From contig SAXG01000041.1 in NCBI GenBank assembly GCA_012932865.1, forward strand, positions 1 to 64,000: a DNA stretch of 64,000 bases, read 5' to 3'. Positions 1-10,999 of the stretch are shown here, piece by piece (position 1 is the first letter of the stretch; the number at the start of each line of letters is the position of its first letter). The position numbers and the translations under genes are program-made. The DNA comes from Amylostereum areolatum. Taxonomy: Eukaryota > Basidiomycota > Agaricomycetes > Russulales > Stereaceae. The notes under the pieces were generated by a model. That model was not told the origin of the DNA and made no database searches. It worked only from the letters and a program-made list of their open reading frames with translations.

Positions 1-113
1 TTGCCCTACCCTAAACCCAAACCCTAACGTACGCACTATGCCTTAATCGGCATGTTAATTGCTAAAGAATATTCATTCTAGCCAACCCAACCCCTACCCC
101 TACCCCTAACCGG
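1..113. repeat. Degenerate telomere-like repeat
   Basis: The first 30 bases contain CCCTAA, CCCAAA and CCCTAAC units, and a second block near 80-112 has CCCAACC and CCCCTA units. This is the C-rich strand of a TTAGGG-type telomere in degenerate form, oriented as expected at the left end of a chromosome. There is no long perfect array, so it may be an interstitial or eroded telomere junction rather than the tip itself. Confidence 0.6.
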
Positions 114-2847
114 CAGAGTATAACTAACCGGACCATGCTCGTTCCTCGCCTATGACGCATTATCCGAGTTAAGCGCTCGCCGGCCCGCATGGTCCGGTCA
201 CGAGTTTCTTAGCGCCGCTAATCCCGGGCGCTCATTCGCGGCTCCGCCCGGTTTGATGCCGGTTCGGGTTTCGGTCCGATTATTGGCGCTGGCTTCGGCC
301 CTCAGACGCTCGGCAGCTCGGCATCTCGGCTTCGCTTTGAGATAGCCCGAGACGGAAGTCTAGGTTCTTGGCACGTGTTCTTACCCCTATGACGCAACAC
401 ATGACGTCAACATCTGGTTGTCCCGGGATCGCGTCTCTGACGACAAAGAAGCTTAGCAATGACAAATGTGAACGACGCAAGTCCGACCGACGCGCGTCGC
501 CTTAGTAATGCCATTACTAAAGGGATCGTGAAAGCCTATAAAGCGAAAGTGAAGGTAACGTCTTGCCCCCAAGACCTCGCTCATCCCGCGCAGTCTCCGC
601 TCTCCCGTAGCATATAAATCGCGTGTGCTTCGCACACGCTCTCCCCTAAGCAACCTGTTGAAAATGCGCAACAGTGTGAAGAAGGTAAGGTCACGATTCG
701 AGTTTGTGTTAAGGAGAGAGATCCTGGCGAGGAGCGGATGACATGGAGGAGACACACGGAGAGATCGTGGTCGAGAAGGAGAGATTTTGAAGCCCGACAA
801 TCGTGACGGCGAGTAAAGACGCATGTGCACGTGATCGTGCTGAACGCGCGTTCCGCGGTTGCCGAAGTCATTTTCTATTTCCCTCACTCCCCTTCATCCA
901 CTCCCATCCCTTAACCAGATTCACGCAACATATCTATCTTCAAGCTCTGGCTAGCTCTGCGGCAAAGGTGTGTAGGTGCAACCACGCGATGAACGGCAAT
1001 GGGCCCGGACGGTGTTTTTGGTGGATACAGATGGTGAGACCGGAGGAGGCGTAGACGTCGACGGGAGTTGGAAGAAAAGCCGGGAGAGAAAATCCCGCAA
1101 ACGCGTGCTCGATGAGGGGTATTTGCACCTCTCTGAATGCCTGTAGAGTCCTGGACGTTCGTTCCCGCTTTGTTTCGCAGTGTTTACGCCGTCTCCGAGT
1201 CCTCGTCCTTACTATTCCTATTTCCCTAAGGTCCCACGCGCACATGCGATGACTCTGCCCAGGGACTGAAGCTGAAGCTGCATAGCAGATTTTCCTCTTT
1301 TTTATTTCCTCGTGTAGGATTGGGACCCCCGGTCCTGCTTCTTTATTAGTACCACTTATTACGGACATGGACACCAGGACACGGCGGCCATCGACTCATG
1401 CGGGCCTTAGTTAAGTTACAGCACGGGCATGGATAGTAGTTTACGTTTATATGCGCTGTCCTCACCGCCATACACACACCGGCGTACCGTATCGTTATAT
1501 ATGCGCGTACGCATTGACAGCTGGCAGAAGATCACAGGGCTCGCGAGGGCGTCGCGATGCCTCGCGAGACTCCGCAATGCAAGGCGGGATTGACCGTGTG
1601 CGGATTTGAAGCGCCCATATTCTAGGGATTAACTGATGTATGACGTGCAACGTACACCGTATCCCTATCGTGTCCTCGTTCACGTTCGGGAACGTAGTAT
1701 GCACCGTACGAACGGTCGGACGTGCCCGCGCATCACGCAAGACAGCCTCCAACTCTCTGTAGTGCCACGATCAGCGCGGCCGCTGATGCGCGAAACATAG
1801 TAGTGCGCAACTCACTGCGCGTCCCTCCGACCCCGACGCCGCGCTCAATGTCCCTTGTTTATATTCGCTCGTCCAAGGCTGTGGTCGGATGCCGTGGACA
1901 CCCAGTGCGCCTACTTATAAGAAATGAAGTCCCCGCGACGAGCCCAGCTCTTGAGCTCCCCTCCCGCCCCCCAAGTCCCCACGCCTATTCGTTTTCTGGG
2001 GCTCGCGCCTCGTCTGCCCCTCCTCTGTTTTTTTTTCTTGGGGGGTTGAGTATTCATTTGGAACACGCTATGACCTACAGCGCACCCGGACACCCAAAGC
2101 GACAGCGCTGACCTCGCTGGGTGCAAGTGTGCAACACGTACATCACGTCCACGCGCCATGTCTTTTCGGAGGTGCGTCCACGCTTCCCGCGCAGGTCGAC
2201 GTCGGCGGAACGGCGCTGACGCTGCTCGCAGGATATTAGGGGTTTTCGGGGCAAGGCTCCATCGTCAGACACGTGTGAGCACCCTCACCTCGACTCTCGC
2301 ATCTGAAAGAATGAGAAACAAGGCTGACTTGCGCGCGTGCTCGTTAGTTCCACACGACGATCGTGTACGGCGCCGAGATGGTGCGAGGGATGGCGAGCGG
2401 GACGTATACCGTCGCACGGTTACTGCCGCTCGTGTGCGACGCTACCTCGGGTGGCTGATCGTGCGTGCGCACAACGCGACGCATGCGTGAAAGAACGGGT
2501 GTGTTGGTCATTGGAGTGCTGGGCGGGGGGACCAGGACGAGAGGGATGTGTTGGAGGGGCAGTTAAGGAGAGCGACGATGAGAGCGGGAGAGGGAAAGGG
2601 AGAGGGAGACTCGGAGAAGGAAAGTGGAAGATGAAAGGAGGTCCTTGTGGGAAAGGGCGGTGGGGGCGTTGGAAATGCGAGTCGGATACAGAGTCAGAGG
2701 AAAGGGCGGCGAGGATTGGGGGAGGAGGGTAGGAGGACGGCCAGGTGACGACGCTCGACAGTCTTCTAGCTTTCATTTGTGCACTTGTCGACGACTCATC
2801 CCCTTCATACCGAGGCAGGTCAAACGAAAAGAACGGAGCACTGTGTT
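114..2847. other. Gene-poor subtelomeric stretch
   Basis: No open frame here resembles a known family or shows a convincing exon-intron pattern. The only structure I see is a purine-rich low-complexity tract near 2560-2640 (repeated GAGAGG/GGGAGA) and G-rich sequence to about 2730. The left two thirds are probably non-coding subtelomeric DNA. Confidence 0.4.
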
Positions 2848-3180
2848 TAATCTGGGCTTGTATACATAGGTTGGTGGATATCCGACACGGCAGTCGCTAT
2901 CCCCCCCTCAGTTTTGGGCCAAGGAAGAGCGAGAGCAAATGGCATAATGATGATACGCTCTGGGTCCCACTGTAGCGAGCGCAACGGTGAGGATCGTGGA
3001 AGGCACCAGCCGGACAAGACTCACCACTCCCGATGTGTAGTACACATCCCTCTCTACATGCCCTCTGACCCTCCTCCAACTCGTCGCCTCATAATGTACG
3101 ACGGAACCGAAGAACTTCTTCGAGGGAGCGTCGGTGCGATGGAGTCCGGTTGTCAACATCGCACCACCAGTCACTAGCAC
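2848..3180 (-). pseudogene. YCII-related domain protein, C-terminal part
   Basis: Reading leftwards from 3180, a frame gives VTGGAMLTTGL, FGSVVHYEA, then DVYYTSGV, the pattern of the C-terminal half of YCII-like (dimeric ferredoxin-fold) proteins. A 55-base intron (3024-2970, GTGAGT to TACAG) joins this to WDPERIIIMPFALAL, the usual last strand, and the frame then runs to a stop at 2848. No start or N-terminal half lies immediately upstream. The missing half is found 1.2 kb away at 4387-4506 on the same strand, so this is one gene split by an insertion or rearrangement, or two fragments. YCII proteins are small and of mostly unknown function in fungi. Confidence 0.55.
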
Positions 3181-4386
3181 ATAATGATGGACGCTCAGCC
3201 ATAACTGAGGAAGGCGCGGGCGGGCAACGCACGAATGAGCCCGTCTTTGTTCAGTTGCTTCACGTTGTCTACACCCACCAGCAGTTGCCTCAGCATGACT
3301 CTATGCAGGGCCATTCGATGAGTCTGATGGCGTGACCAAGGTTCACGCTAGCATCGTGTCAGCTTCAATCCAACCCCTCAATCTCGGCGCCATTCCGATT
3401 ACCTTGCGAGAAAGTCGGCTTCGCGCCCAGTCAGCGTGGAGTACAGGTTGTCCTCTCAGTTTCAATCCCCACAGAGTCCTCGATGGACGGCGACGAGCGC
3501 GGGTTATGTAAGCAGTATTCATTTTCGTCGTCGCGCCAAGTCATCCTCGATCCTTGTTTCCTCTCACCACGTCCTTCTCTTCTCCCCGTCCTTCACCTGG
3601 CCATAACCCCTCATCTGTAATGGGCGACTCCGACGTACCAGATTTGGACGGCGCGTCAGGGTTTCCGTGGTATGTACGAAGGGTTGGGTATGGACTCTCC
3701 CTTCGACACTCTCTGTGGGCATCATCCAGATTCTGGACCATGGTGCGTGTTCTATTCACTTACCGCCCACCTGCCCTGCGACAGCATTCAGGATTTGCAC
3801 ATGCTCCGGCGCCCCCTTGTTGTCGCTGGCAGTCGTCCTCACCTTCGCTCGCGGCCTGAACTTTACTCCTGGTCTTAACTTTGCTCGTGGTCTTGAACTT
3901 TACTCTCGGTCTCTCGATTTTTGCTTGCGTCTTGGTCCTCGCTCGCGATCTTGGTCCCGCTCGCGCTCCTCTCTGGTCCTGGCTCTCTGTCCCCTGGCTC
4001 ACTGGGTTCCCTGGTCTTATCTCGGTCTCCGTCTGGTCCACCTGCTTTGTTGGCATCCCAGGTAACCCTCTCTCACCTGTCATCCCTCTCCATATATCCC
4101 GTAGCAGCCCCCATATACTCTTAGTTTACATGAAAATATCATGATTTTCTTCCTTCTACATCAGGATAAGATCGCAATAAGCACGATTTAAGCCAGCAAC
4201 CCGCCGAGCGATTCTTGATGAGCTTAGTAAGATTATTGGATTGAATCCAAAGAACCTCAGCTTCGGGCCCAAGGGAATTCGTTGAGCGTGATATCCGCTT
4301 GACATTTTTGGATTCCATCCACGGCACACCAACTTCAAACTCAGGGGCGTGATATCGGAATGAAGCTGAGGGATCGCCTGGTGGTG
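3181..4386. other. Sequence separating the two YCII-like parts
   Basis: About 1.2 kb with no recognisable gene. Around 3850-3970 there is a degenerate repeat of roughly 20 bases built from AACTTTRCTC(G/C)TGGTCTT units, followed by CT-rich sequence to 4120. I found no convincing terminal repeats marking it as a transposon. Confidence 0.35.
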
Positions 4387-4506
4387 TATATGGGTTGGCC
4401 GGATAGACAGTCTGCGCTCGAGGGTGCCGGGCTCGGTCTTGTCGGGTGCATAGACGATAAACTTGTGCTTGACAGGAATGCCGGACGAGGAACCCGACGT
4501 AGACAT
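4387..4506 (-). pseudogene. YCII-related domain protein, N-terminal part
   Basis: An ATG at 4506 opens a frame with a short Ser/Gly-rich lead, then KHKFIVYAPDKTEPGTLERR and LSIRPTHI. This is the signature first strand and helix of fungal YCII proteins (K.KF.VYAPD.T..GT..RRL..R..H). The match stops after THI; the downstream residues do not continue the domain, and the remaining half is at 2848-3180. The domain start is clear; that this is the other half of the same former gene is inference from order and strand. Confidence 0.5.
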
Positions 4507-5999
4507 AGGTCTGACCCGCGCCAGGGATGGGGAGAATCGAGGGTAAGGCGCCTTGCGTTGGTCGGGATGAAGCACATAATGCGGATACGACACTACCGCG
4601 TGTCGAAAGCGGAGTTCGCCCGCGGTGAAGGAAATGGCGCAGCGTCTGGGATTGCATACCGCAAAGAAAGTCGATATGGGGAGAGTCTTTGTGAATGTGC
4701 GGGGGTCCAATGGGTAATGTAGTAAAAAACAGGCTGGGAAAACAGAGACCGCGACGGAGTCCTTCCGTCCGACGCCGCGCTCACGTGCATTCAAGTACTC
4801 CCCGCATGTATGATGATGCGTACGCGTTGTGAGTCCCCAAGGCCGTGAAGAACAGTACAGAGAGTAAGTATAAAGTGTCATGAGACAGAAGGTGCTCTGC
4901 ATGTACGCAATAGCTCACAGGATATATTTGATTGATAAGAGAACGAGTTGGTAAAACGGTGCACGCACTATATCCGGAAAACGACCGCTCTCGTGCCCCG
5001 CACTATACTAACCAGTAGACGCCTGGCTTCAAAAAGTCGAACGTCCGACATGGTAAGCATGTAGAAGAACGCCACATAAGTAGTATGTATGTATCCCGAC
5101 GTTTCACCGATACACTTACCAGGATGTCAGACAACTGCCGCCACCTACTGACCCTTCCTCTGACAAAGGTCAACGGCGTTCCTTGATCGGCAACTCAGCT
5201 AAAGCTATGTCGAAGGCAACTGAACGACGCCACATACCTCTGACTGAGCTATTCCAAGACGGGGCTGAGTGACAATTTGCCCGAGACCTAGTGACCAACT
5301 GAAGCCCAAGGGTTTTTGGCGGGAAGAACATCGCTATCGTCCAAGGATGTACGATTCGAGAAGCGGATGGGAACGATAAGAGGCGAACAAGCCTGACTTT
5401 TCAATGCCTCTGTTGTTTTTGGTTTCAGTCAACGCCGATCGATACTGTAAAGATGTCGCACGGGGATTGTCAGCTCCTACAGGCGTTCTCCCCAGTGATT
5501 ATGGCACCATCCGTCCATGTGCACCCATCTCATAAAGGATTACCGAAGTTCCGCGGCGGTCTTCAGTATAAACCGAGAATCCTACAACCAACGTCAGCAG
5601 ATCCACCCACAGACAGTCGGTGTGAACAAACGAGCCCATACACATGTGGCATCTCTTCATCGCGAAGTACGATGCCAAGACAAGACGAACGGCTCCCATA
5701 CCACCACGGCCTACCACGGCTACCGCGTGCAGAATCAACCGTCACATTCAACACGAATGAATGAGCGCCCCCGGCTGATGCGCGATGCAAACAAGTCTCC
5801 TGATCTGATATCGCCTTCGCGGCGCTCTTCAATGCGTGGCGTGCTAACCTGAACATCCGATCTGTACCTAACGAAGGTCCGGTGAGCAGGTTACGCTAGG
5901 TAACACCCTGCACTCTCAGGGCGGAAGTGGCACCGCAAGGGAGATATATACTCAACGTTGTACGTACCCGAATCGTCCCCGTTTCATCACCCGACCACG
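4507..5999. other. No gene recognised
   Basis: Several short open frames exist but none resembles a known family or has the codon pattern of the real genes in the window. The part next to 4506 could hold an upstream exon of the YCII-like gene, but I cannot define one. Confidence 0.3.
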
Positions 6000-6000
6000 A

Positions 6001-7010
6001 TGGCTCTCGCCACAAACGCTCCTCCTCCTCTCGGTGACGCTGTCGACGCCACGACGGCCGCCGCGTCAAGGGTTCTTGTCGGCACAGTTGTGAGAGCTTC
6101 GGAGGGACCGGCACCTTCTGCACCGCCGGATTCGCCAGGGAGGCTGAACGTGTGTGGCCCACCTCATCGCTTTCCACCCTAACGGCTACCCGACTCGTCC
6201 GAACAGTTGAACGTCGCCCCGGATAACAGCACCGTTTTCAGCCCAAGTAACGTAACGGCAGCCCTTGGAACGCTCGTGACGTTCTACTTCCCGAGTACGT
6301 CGCCGTCTTCGAGTCCATTGGGTGAGAGTTGGTGCGTGGCGCTGACGTCTGCATCAGTTCACCCCTCGTATCAGTCACGCAATCGTCGCTCGAGGATCCG
6401 TGCACATACCTCAACACGAGCGGCGCCGTCGGGTTCGACTCCGACTTGGCGACTGGCATCCAATACTCGTTTGAGGTCGTGGATGACCAACGTATGTCAT
6501 TTCCCGACCCACCCTCCGTCGAGGGAGCTCACGAAGGTGTGGACAGCAATATACTTCCACTCAGCAACACGCGGGTCACTGTGGCTGGGTATGGTCGGGT
6601 GAGCACAACTCTTGACATTCTTCCCGCCCCATATCGATTCTGATCACGATACCAACCACGCTGTCACACGATCAACGCGCCCACGGATGGTAACGGGACG
6701 TACGAAGCGTATCTGAACGCCGCGCTCGCCATCGGCGCGAACGAGGTCATGTGCGTTATCCTCCTCTCGTACTCGACGGGGTACAGCTGACAGAAGGTGT
6801 GTAGGAGACGAATACAGCGCCTGTGACCACGGGCCAGGCATCGCTGGGGTGACGACGATCTTCCCCCACGCAGCAGCAACTGGGACCCCATCGAGCTCGG
6901 GCACAAAACGAAATTGTGGACAACAGGATGGGTGGCTTTGGATGCTTTTGGGCTTGGCTTGGTTATGGCGGTTAGTGAGGGGGTCGTGGGGACGGATATG
7001 GGATTGCGCG
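6001..7010 (+). pseudogene. Extracellular cupredoxin-like protein, decayed
   Basis: Across several short exons the sequence spells the layout of fungal secreted cupredoxin-like (serine-rich, GPI-type) proteins: TVFSPSNVTAALGTLVTFYF near 6235-6295, SVTQSSLEDPC near 6370-6405, then IYFH and GMVG near 6550-6600, TDGNGTYEAYLNAA near 6680-6725, and a TTIFPHAAATG segment at 6852 leading to a hydrophobic tail. Introns of the local type separate the blocks. The copper site is damaged. The usual His before SVTQS is not present, and the segment that should read HCG is out of frame with both of its neighbours (see findings). Such proteins are normally exported to the cell surface. Exon boundaries are approximate and a first coding exon at 6001 is only tentative. 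Confidence 0.55.
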
Positions 7011-7115
7011 CACGCGTTATGCACTGATACATTCTTATCTTTCTCCTGCTCTGTCGAGAATGAGCCACGGGTTCTCGCGTCCAGAACGATAAAATTAGCT
7101 TACCACACCTATATG

Positions 7116-8399
7116 TTACAGAGCCGCTGGTCGTCCCTCTATCCATCGTGCGTCGTCTACGGACACGGCGAGCCCAAAGACATCTCGGATGACCTCCAGT
7201 CGCTCCCTCTCCGAGCCAAATGCCCGCTCCTCTACCACTCGCGCACCGACGCGCCCGTAGCCCTTCCAGCTTCGAGTGTCCATTTCCCCTCCACACCAGG
7301 CCCCCGTTTCTACCTTATCGTCGTCGCCGGCCTCCAGCGGACCTCGAAAGGCGAACGCACACGATGTCGCGTTGAAGATTTGTCCCGGGAGTGCGACACG
7401 GCAAAGCTCGCGGCCTCGACGTCCCACCGAAGAATTCGGTCTCCGTGAACGTATAGAGCGTTCCAGGAAAAGGCGTCGAATGTGAGACTTGAGATGCCAG
7501 TCGCGGAGGGGGGCGCGGACCCGAGTTCGGATGTACTTCTGGACCACGGAATCGATGTCAGCATGCGGAATTTGCGCAGACGAAGCCCATCAACTCACCA
7601 AGACTGCTACGGCGTAAGCTCCGCGCACGACGCGTGTGCCGTTCTGGAGGATACGATCCCACACCCACCCACCCACCATTCTCCCGAACCGCCGGGTGTC
7701 GTCTACTCGTTGCGGGACGTCGGTGCCGCCATCGGCGAGAAGGATGGGTCGACAGGGCCCGTACCGCGAAACCGACGTCGACGAGGGTAGGTGGCATTGG
7801 CGTGGGGTGCGTGGGAGGCTGTACGAGTTGTACGAGAAGAACGAGGTGGGAGAAGGGAGTGTATTCAACTGCGCCGGCGGGAGACGAAGGTTGGCGGGAA
7901 GGAACAAGAACCCGTCCTGCGGCTGGGTACACACTGGGCGAACATGAATGATGGATGAACAGAGAAGCAAAAAAAAAAGGGAATGTCGACGTACCGGTAA
8001 CCAAGCCCTCGAAGGATCCCCAGCATCAAACTGTTTTGGCCAAAGCAGTAGCTACCCTTCCCTCCCAAGACCATCCGTTCATACAGTTCTTGAGGGGTCA
8101 CTGGCATGTGGTGTTCCGGAGTGCTGGCACGCGATTGCGATTAGTGCCCATCGACTAGTCTGGTCGTTCGTAGGATGTTTCTCTACCTACTAGTGGAGGT
8201 CCGTGTTGTCTATGGGGAACGCGAGGGCGTGGAGAATCATGACCGTGCGGAGGTTGTCGAGGTTGGGTTCGATGGCCTCGGCCTCGGCGAGATCTCCCGG
8301 CCATTGTATCTTGCGAAGGTAGGCCTTGACCTGGGATGTGTTATAGGGCGATGATACGTGTCGAATGTAGGCTGCGTCGCAGAGGAATCCGGTTCCCAT
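7116..8399 (-). pseudogene. Arylamine N-acetyltransferase, frameshifted
   Basis: The minus strand encodes an arylamine N-acetyltransferase (acetyl-CoA to aromatic amines or hydrazines, cytosolic). Start ATG at 8399; exon 1 has AYLRKIQWPGDL and ends in LHY. Intron 8190-8124 leads to TPEHHMPVTPQELYERMV and the catalytic cysteine motif GSYCFGQN (Cys codon near 8047). Intron 7994-7934 leads to GRVLVP, the catalytic histidine in YTPFSHLVLLV and the aspartate in TLVDVGF, so the triad is present. After VGF the family pattern jumps between all three frames (RGTGPVDP, then PILLADGG), again at YTFTETEFF / DVEAASFAVSHSRD / QRDIVCVR, and ends FGSERERLEVIRD..GRPAAL at 7116. Several independent indels make it a pseudogene unless the assembly is faulty. 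Its two introns are intact. Confidence 0.75.
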
Positions 8400-8690
8400 A
8401 GCACGGATTGTGGATGTCGGGTTTGGCGGAGTGGGAGTTGGAGGTCAAGTGGACCGCAGACGCTCAGCCTCGTTCTTCCATCATCAATATCATGTCACCC
8501 TATTCCTTCCTTACCTTTCCGCACCTGTCGTTCGTCTGACTCTCCTGCCTCAGAAGCCTCTCAGAAAAGCGTAAGATCTAACTCAACCCTTTCAATAGAG
8601 CACTCAAAGTTTCCTGCTAACGCACTGGAGTCTTGCAAGGCTCGATGAAAGGATGCATGGTTGGGTACGACCCCCTTGACTCGGAAGGGG

Positions 8691-8907
8691 TTACTTCAAG
8701 ATCATGTCGGCGATACGCTCGCGAAGATAGCTGTTTTTCGGAATGGGCGCCTTGTACTCAATCCCACCGTATATAATGCCCTGCAACGTGCGGGTGATTT
8801 TAGGCTTCCTCTCGCAGAATAGCTTGCGTCGCCGTACGGTGTCATATCTCACGCTGTAACTCGTATACGAGGTAAGCGTAAGCCCTTCTTCATCTCCACG
8901 CCCTACA
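8691..8907 (-). other. Orphan 3' exon, family not recognised
   Basis: A frame of about 70 codons on the minus strand begins after an acceptor-like TGTAG near 8908 and stops at 8691. It reads SYSVRYDTVRRRKLF, ITRTLQGIIYGGIEYKAPIP and SYLRERIADMILK, which looks like a real protein C-terminus rather than noise. No upstream exons are visible because the DUF6593 gene starts at 8956 on the other strand. I do not recognise the family; it may be the remnant of a gene whose front was lost. Confidence 0.3.
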
Positions 8908-8955
8908 GTGGACTAATCGGATGCATGGACGTGCGGATGTATGTAGTCACTGACC

Positions 8956-9598
8956 ATGGAGCTCGAATGCGTCAACTCGGACATCCTCAACACGGACCTA
9001 CTCGACACGCACAAACAACCTCTCTACCGCATCCACACCGGCTCTTCCTCCAACTCCAGCGGGACGTCCACCATCTCTCGCATAGTCCTCAATCCGTACA
9101 TTGGCCAGCTCGCTCCCGTCGTCATTGCCCAGGTCGAGTGGCACGCGCAAAGACAGCCCGTGTTTCGCTTCCGCGGTCTGTTGGTCAGGTCGGAGGATTA
9201 CATCGCAAGCAAAGGTTACTGGACGAAGTATGTCGTCTTCGTTTGCGTGCGTCTCTGATACATATCAGTCTGATGCGCCTCGGTGTACAGGACCCGGGAC
9301 TGGACGTCCGCCACCGGCAGGTCCTACTCCTGGGACCACAACGTGGTGAGACTTTCCTATGCCCGTAATCTTCTCCTTGACCCGGACCACCTTTTTGTAG
9401 CTGAGCGTTCAAGGCGGATCTGAAGTCGCGCGGTACCACAACAAGTCGCACGGCTACCTCGGCAACGCCCATCCCGCCTATTTCGAAGTCTCACAGGAAG
9501 CCCTCCAGGACCTGGACGAGATCGTGATGACGCTCGTATACGCGCAAGGAAAGATCCAAGAGAGCAACGGCGTTAGCTTCTACGGGGCGGGGAGCTGA
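8956..9598 (+). CDS. DUF6593 protein, copy a (intact)
   Basis: Three exons, 8956-9227, 9291-9345 and 9401-9598, give 174 residues with all phases consistent. Introns are GTATGT..TACAG (63 bases) and GTGAGA..GTAG (55 bases). The pattern matches the basidiomycete DUF6593 domain: an N-terminal LxNTxL..PLYRI, a central VEWHAQRQPVFRFRG, the GRSYSW turn, YHNKSHG, and the end DLDEIVMTLVY. The function of the family is unknown; it is a small beta-rich soluble protein without signal peptide. It is the most divergent copy in the window and lacks the low-complexity tail of the others. It lies head-on to the orphan exon at 8691-8907. Confidence 0.85.
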
Positions 9599-10112
9599 AG
9601 TTGGGTTGTTGGCTCCGTTGGTTCATGCGAAGTGTATGTTTTGATGTCTTGCGACCTAAAACCCGACGAGCTCGCTTTCCTTGCGAAAATGCTGCCACAT
9701 TGATCAAATCCATGCGAGCTCCCCAGTGGCGTCAGATAGAACAGGAGATGGGCGCGCGCTCGAGGGACGGATGTCGGTAGGAAGGGCTTGCCTATATGCA
9801 ACAGGGCACATTCCAGTGCTTTTCACGTTATATTCTGTTCCGCAGACGTACCGACCAGACTCCCGAGGTAGAGTCAGGGTATAAAACGACTCGGAATCCT
9901 TGGAAACACTGGCAGCACCCTTGTCGTACTTGCGTGCCGTTCACATAATCGTTCACAGGGTGGATTTGGAGTTTTGCGTGACGCGCGCTGCTTTGACACG
10001 GCCGGACCTCTATCGTCACATCAAAGTTCCAGCCCGCCTGTGATGGGATCTGATTAATCTGATTGGCAGGTAGGCGAAGTACCATTCATATCGACCAAAT
10101 GAGGCAGAAGTG
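9599..10112. other. Upstream region of DUF6593 copy b
   Basis: No gene seen. The stretch from about 9830 resembles 11830-12060 upstream of copy c (shared GACTCGG, TTGTCGTACTTGC and CGTGCCRTTC-like blocks), showing that copies b and c arose by tandem duplication of a unit of about 2 kb including its promoter. Confidence 0.45.
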
Positions 10113-10116
10113 TAGG

Positions 10117-10124
10117 TATATAAG
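10117..10124 (+). promoter_or_regulatory. TATA box of DUF6593 copy b
   Basis: TATATAAG in the context AGGTATATAAGATCC, 125 bases before the ATG. The same context precedes copy c at 12085, and a TATATAAG or CATATAAG equivalent precedes copies f and g. Downstream in all four is a GTGAGT..CAG sequence ending within a few bases of the ATG, read here as a conserved intron in the 5' untranslated region. Confidence 0.6.
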
Positions 10125-10248
10125 ATCCAGCCCTCGACGAAAAGCTATGTCGCATTCCCCTTCCTTCTCCAGTGAGTCTTGTTTTGTGACTGAGAGTGTT
10201 GAAAGAAGTTCCTTGATACACTTTTCTGTTGACCGCACACAGAGCTCG

Positions 10249-10917
10249 ATGCAGCGATTCTCCCAAAGCACGAACGAATACGAAAACACGGACTTTGTCG
10301 ATGACGGTGGGAGGCCGGTGCTTCGCGTCTTGACGCCATTCACGATATTCGGGGACCGAAACGACGACGATAGAGCGCGCAACGACGGACGCTTCGAGGC
10401 TGAGGGCGGTGTGGGCGGTCGTCGCGGAGATCGAGTACCATTCGTGGCGGTCAACACGGTTTCGGTTTCGGAGTAGGGACGTGGAATTCGACTCGTACAT
10501 GGTGAAGAGAGGGTGGAGGGGAGGGTGCGCGTTTGTTACATTCACGGTTCTATCTGTGCAACGACTGACCCGAATGCCGCAGGAAATGGAGATTCGTCGC
10601 TGGAAGCGGTCGCGCGTACTCCTGGTCCACGAACTCGAAGCCATATCTCGTTCGTCGCCATCTCCTCATCTCTTACCCGCCTCCCGAGTCCTCCCAGTCA
10701 CTGATAGGTCTGAACAGCTCACGCTCGACGACAAACGTGCAGTCGGAAGCTACCACCATCGATCGCTGGGATATTGAACCATCAACACCCCACGTACTTG
10801 GAGGTGCACACGGACATTTTAGTTGATTTGGAGGAGATATTGATGACGTTAGTATATCTCTTATATCGGGAGCAGCAGCGGAAAAGGAGGGCGAGGGCGA
10901 ATGCATCCTATCGCTAA
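10249..10917 (+). pseudogene. DUF6593 protein, copy b (two indels)
   Basis: Starts MQRFSQSTNEYENTDF like copy c, then loses frame. At about 10352 a GGGG run replaces the GGG needed to continue in frame; the conserved IERATTDAS, AEIEYHSW and DVEFDSY follow one frame over. Exon 1 is 276 bases here against 275 in intact copy c. Exon 2 (KWRFVAGSGRAYSW) begins after GCCGCAG near 10584. Exon 3 starts LTLDDKRAVGSYHH but at about 10770 one G is missing from the run that is GGGG in copy c, which produces an early stop; the lost frame continues to LEEILMTLVYLLY and a basic tail ending at 10917. Both lesions are in G runs, so assembly error cannot be excluded. Confidence 0.75.
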
Positions 10918-10999
10918 GTCAATGTAAGTTCCCGGACGGACTAGCACTTTGATATAAGTATCTCTGATACTAGTTCACAGCCGTTTTCTGAGATATCTT

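Noticed and set aside
3850..4120. Repeat-rich protein on the minus strand (3760-4083)
   Set aside because: The Lys/Arg/Thr-rich translation follows from a degenerate nucleotide repeat; there is no start context, splice pattern or family match.
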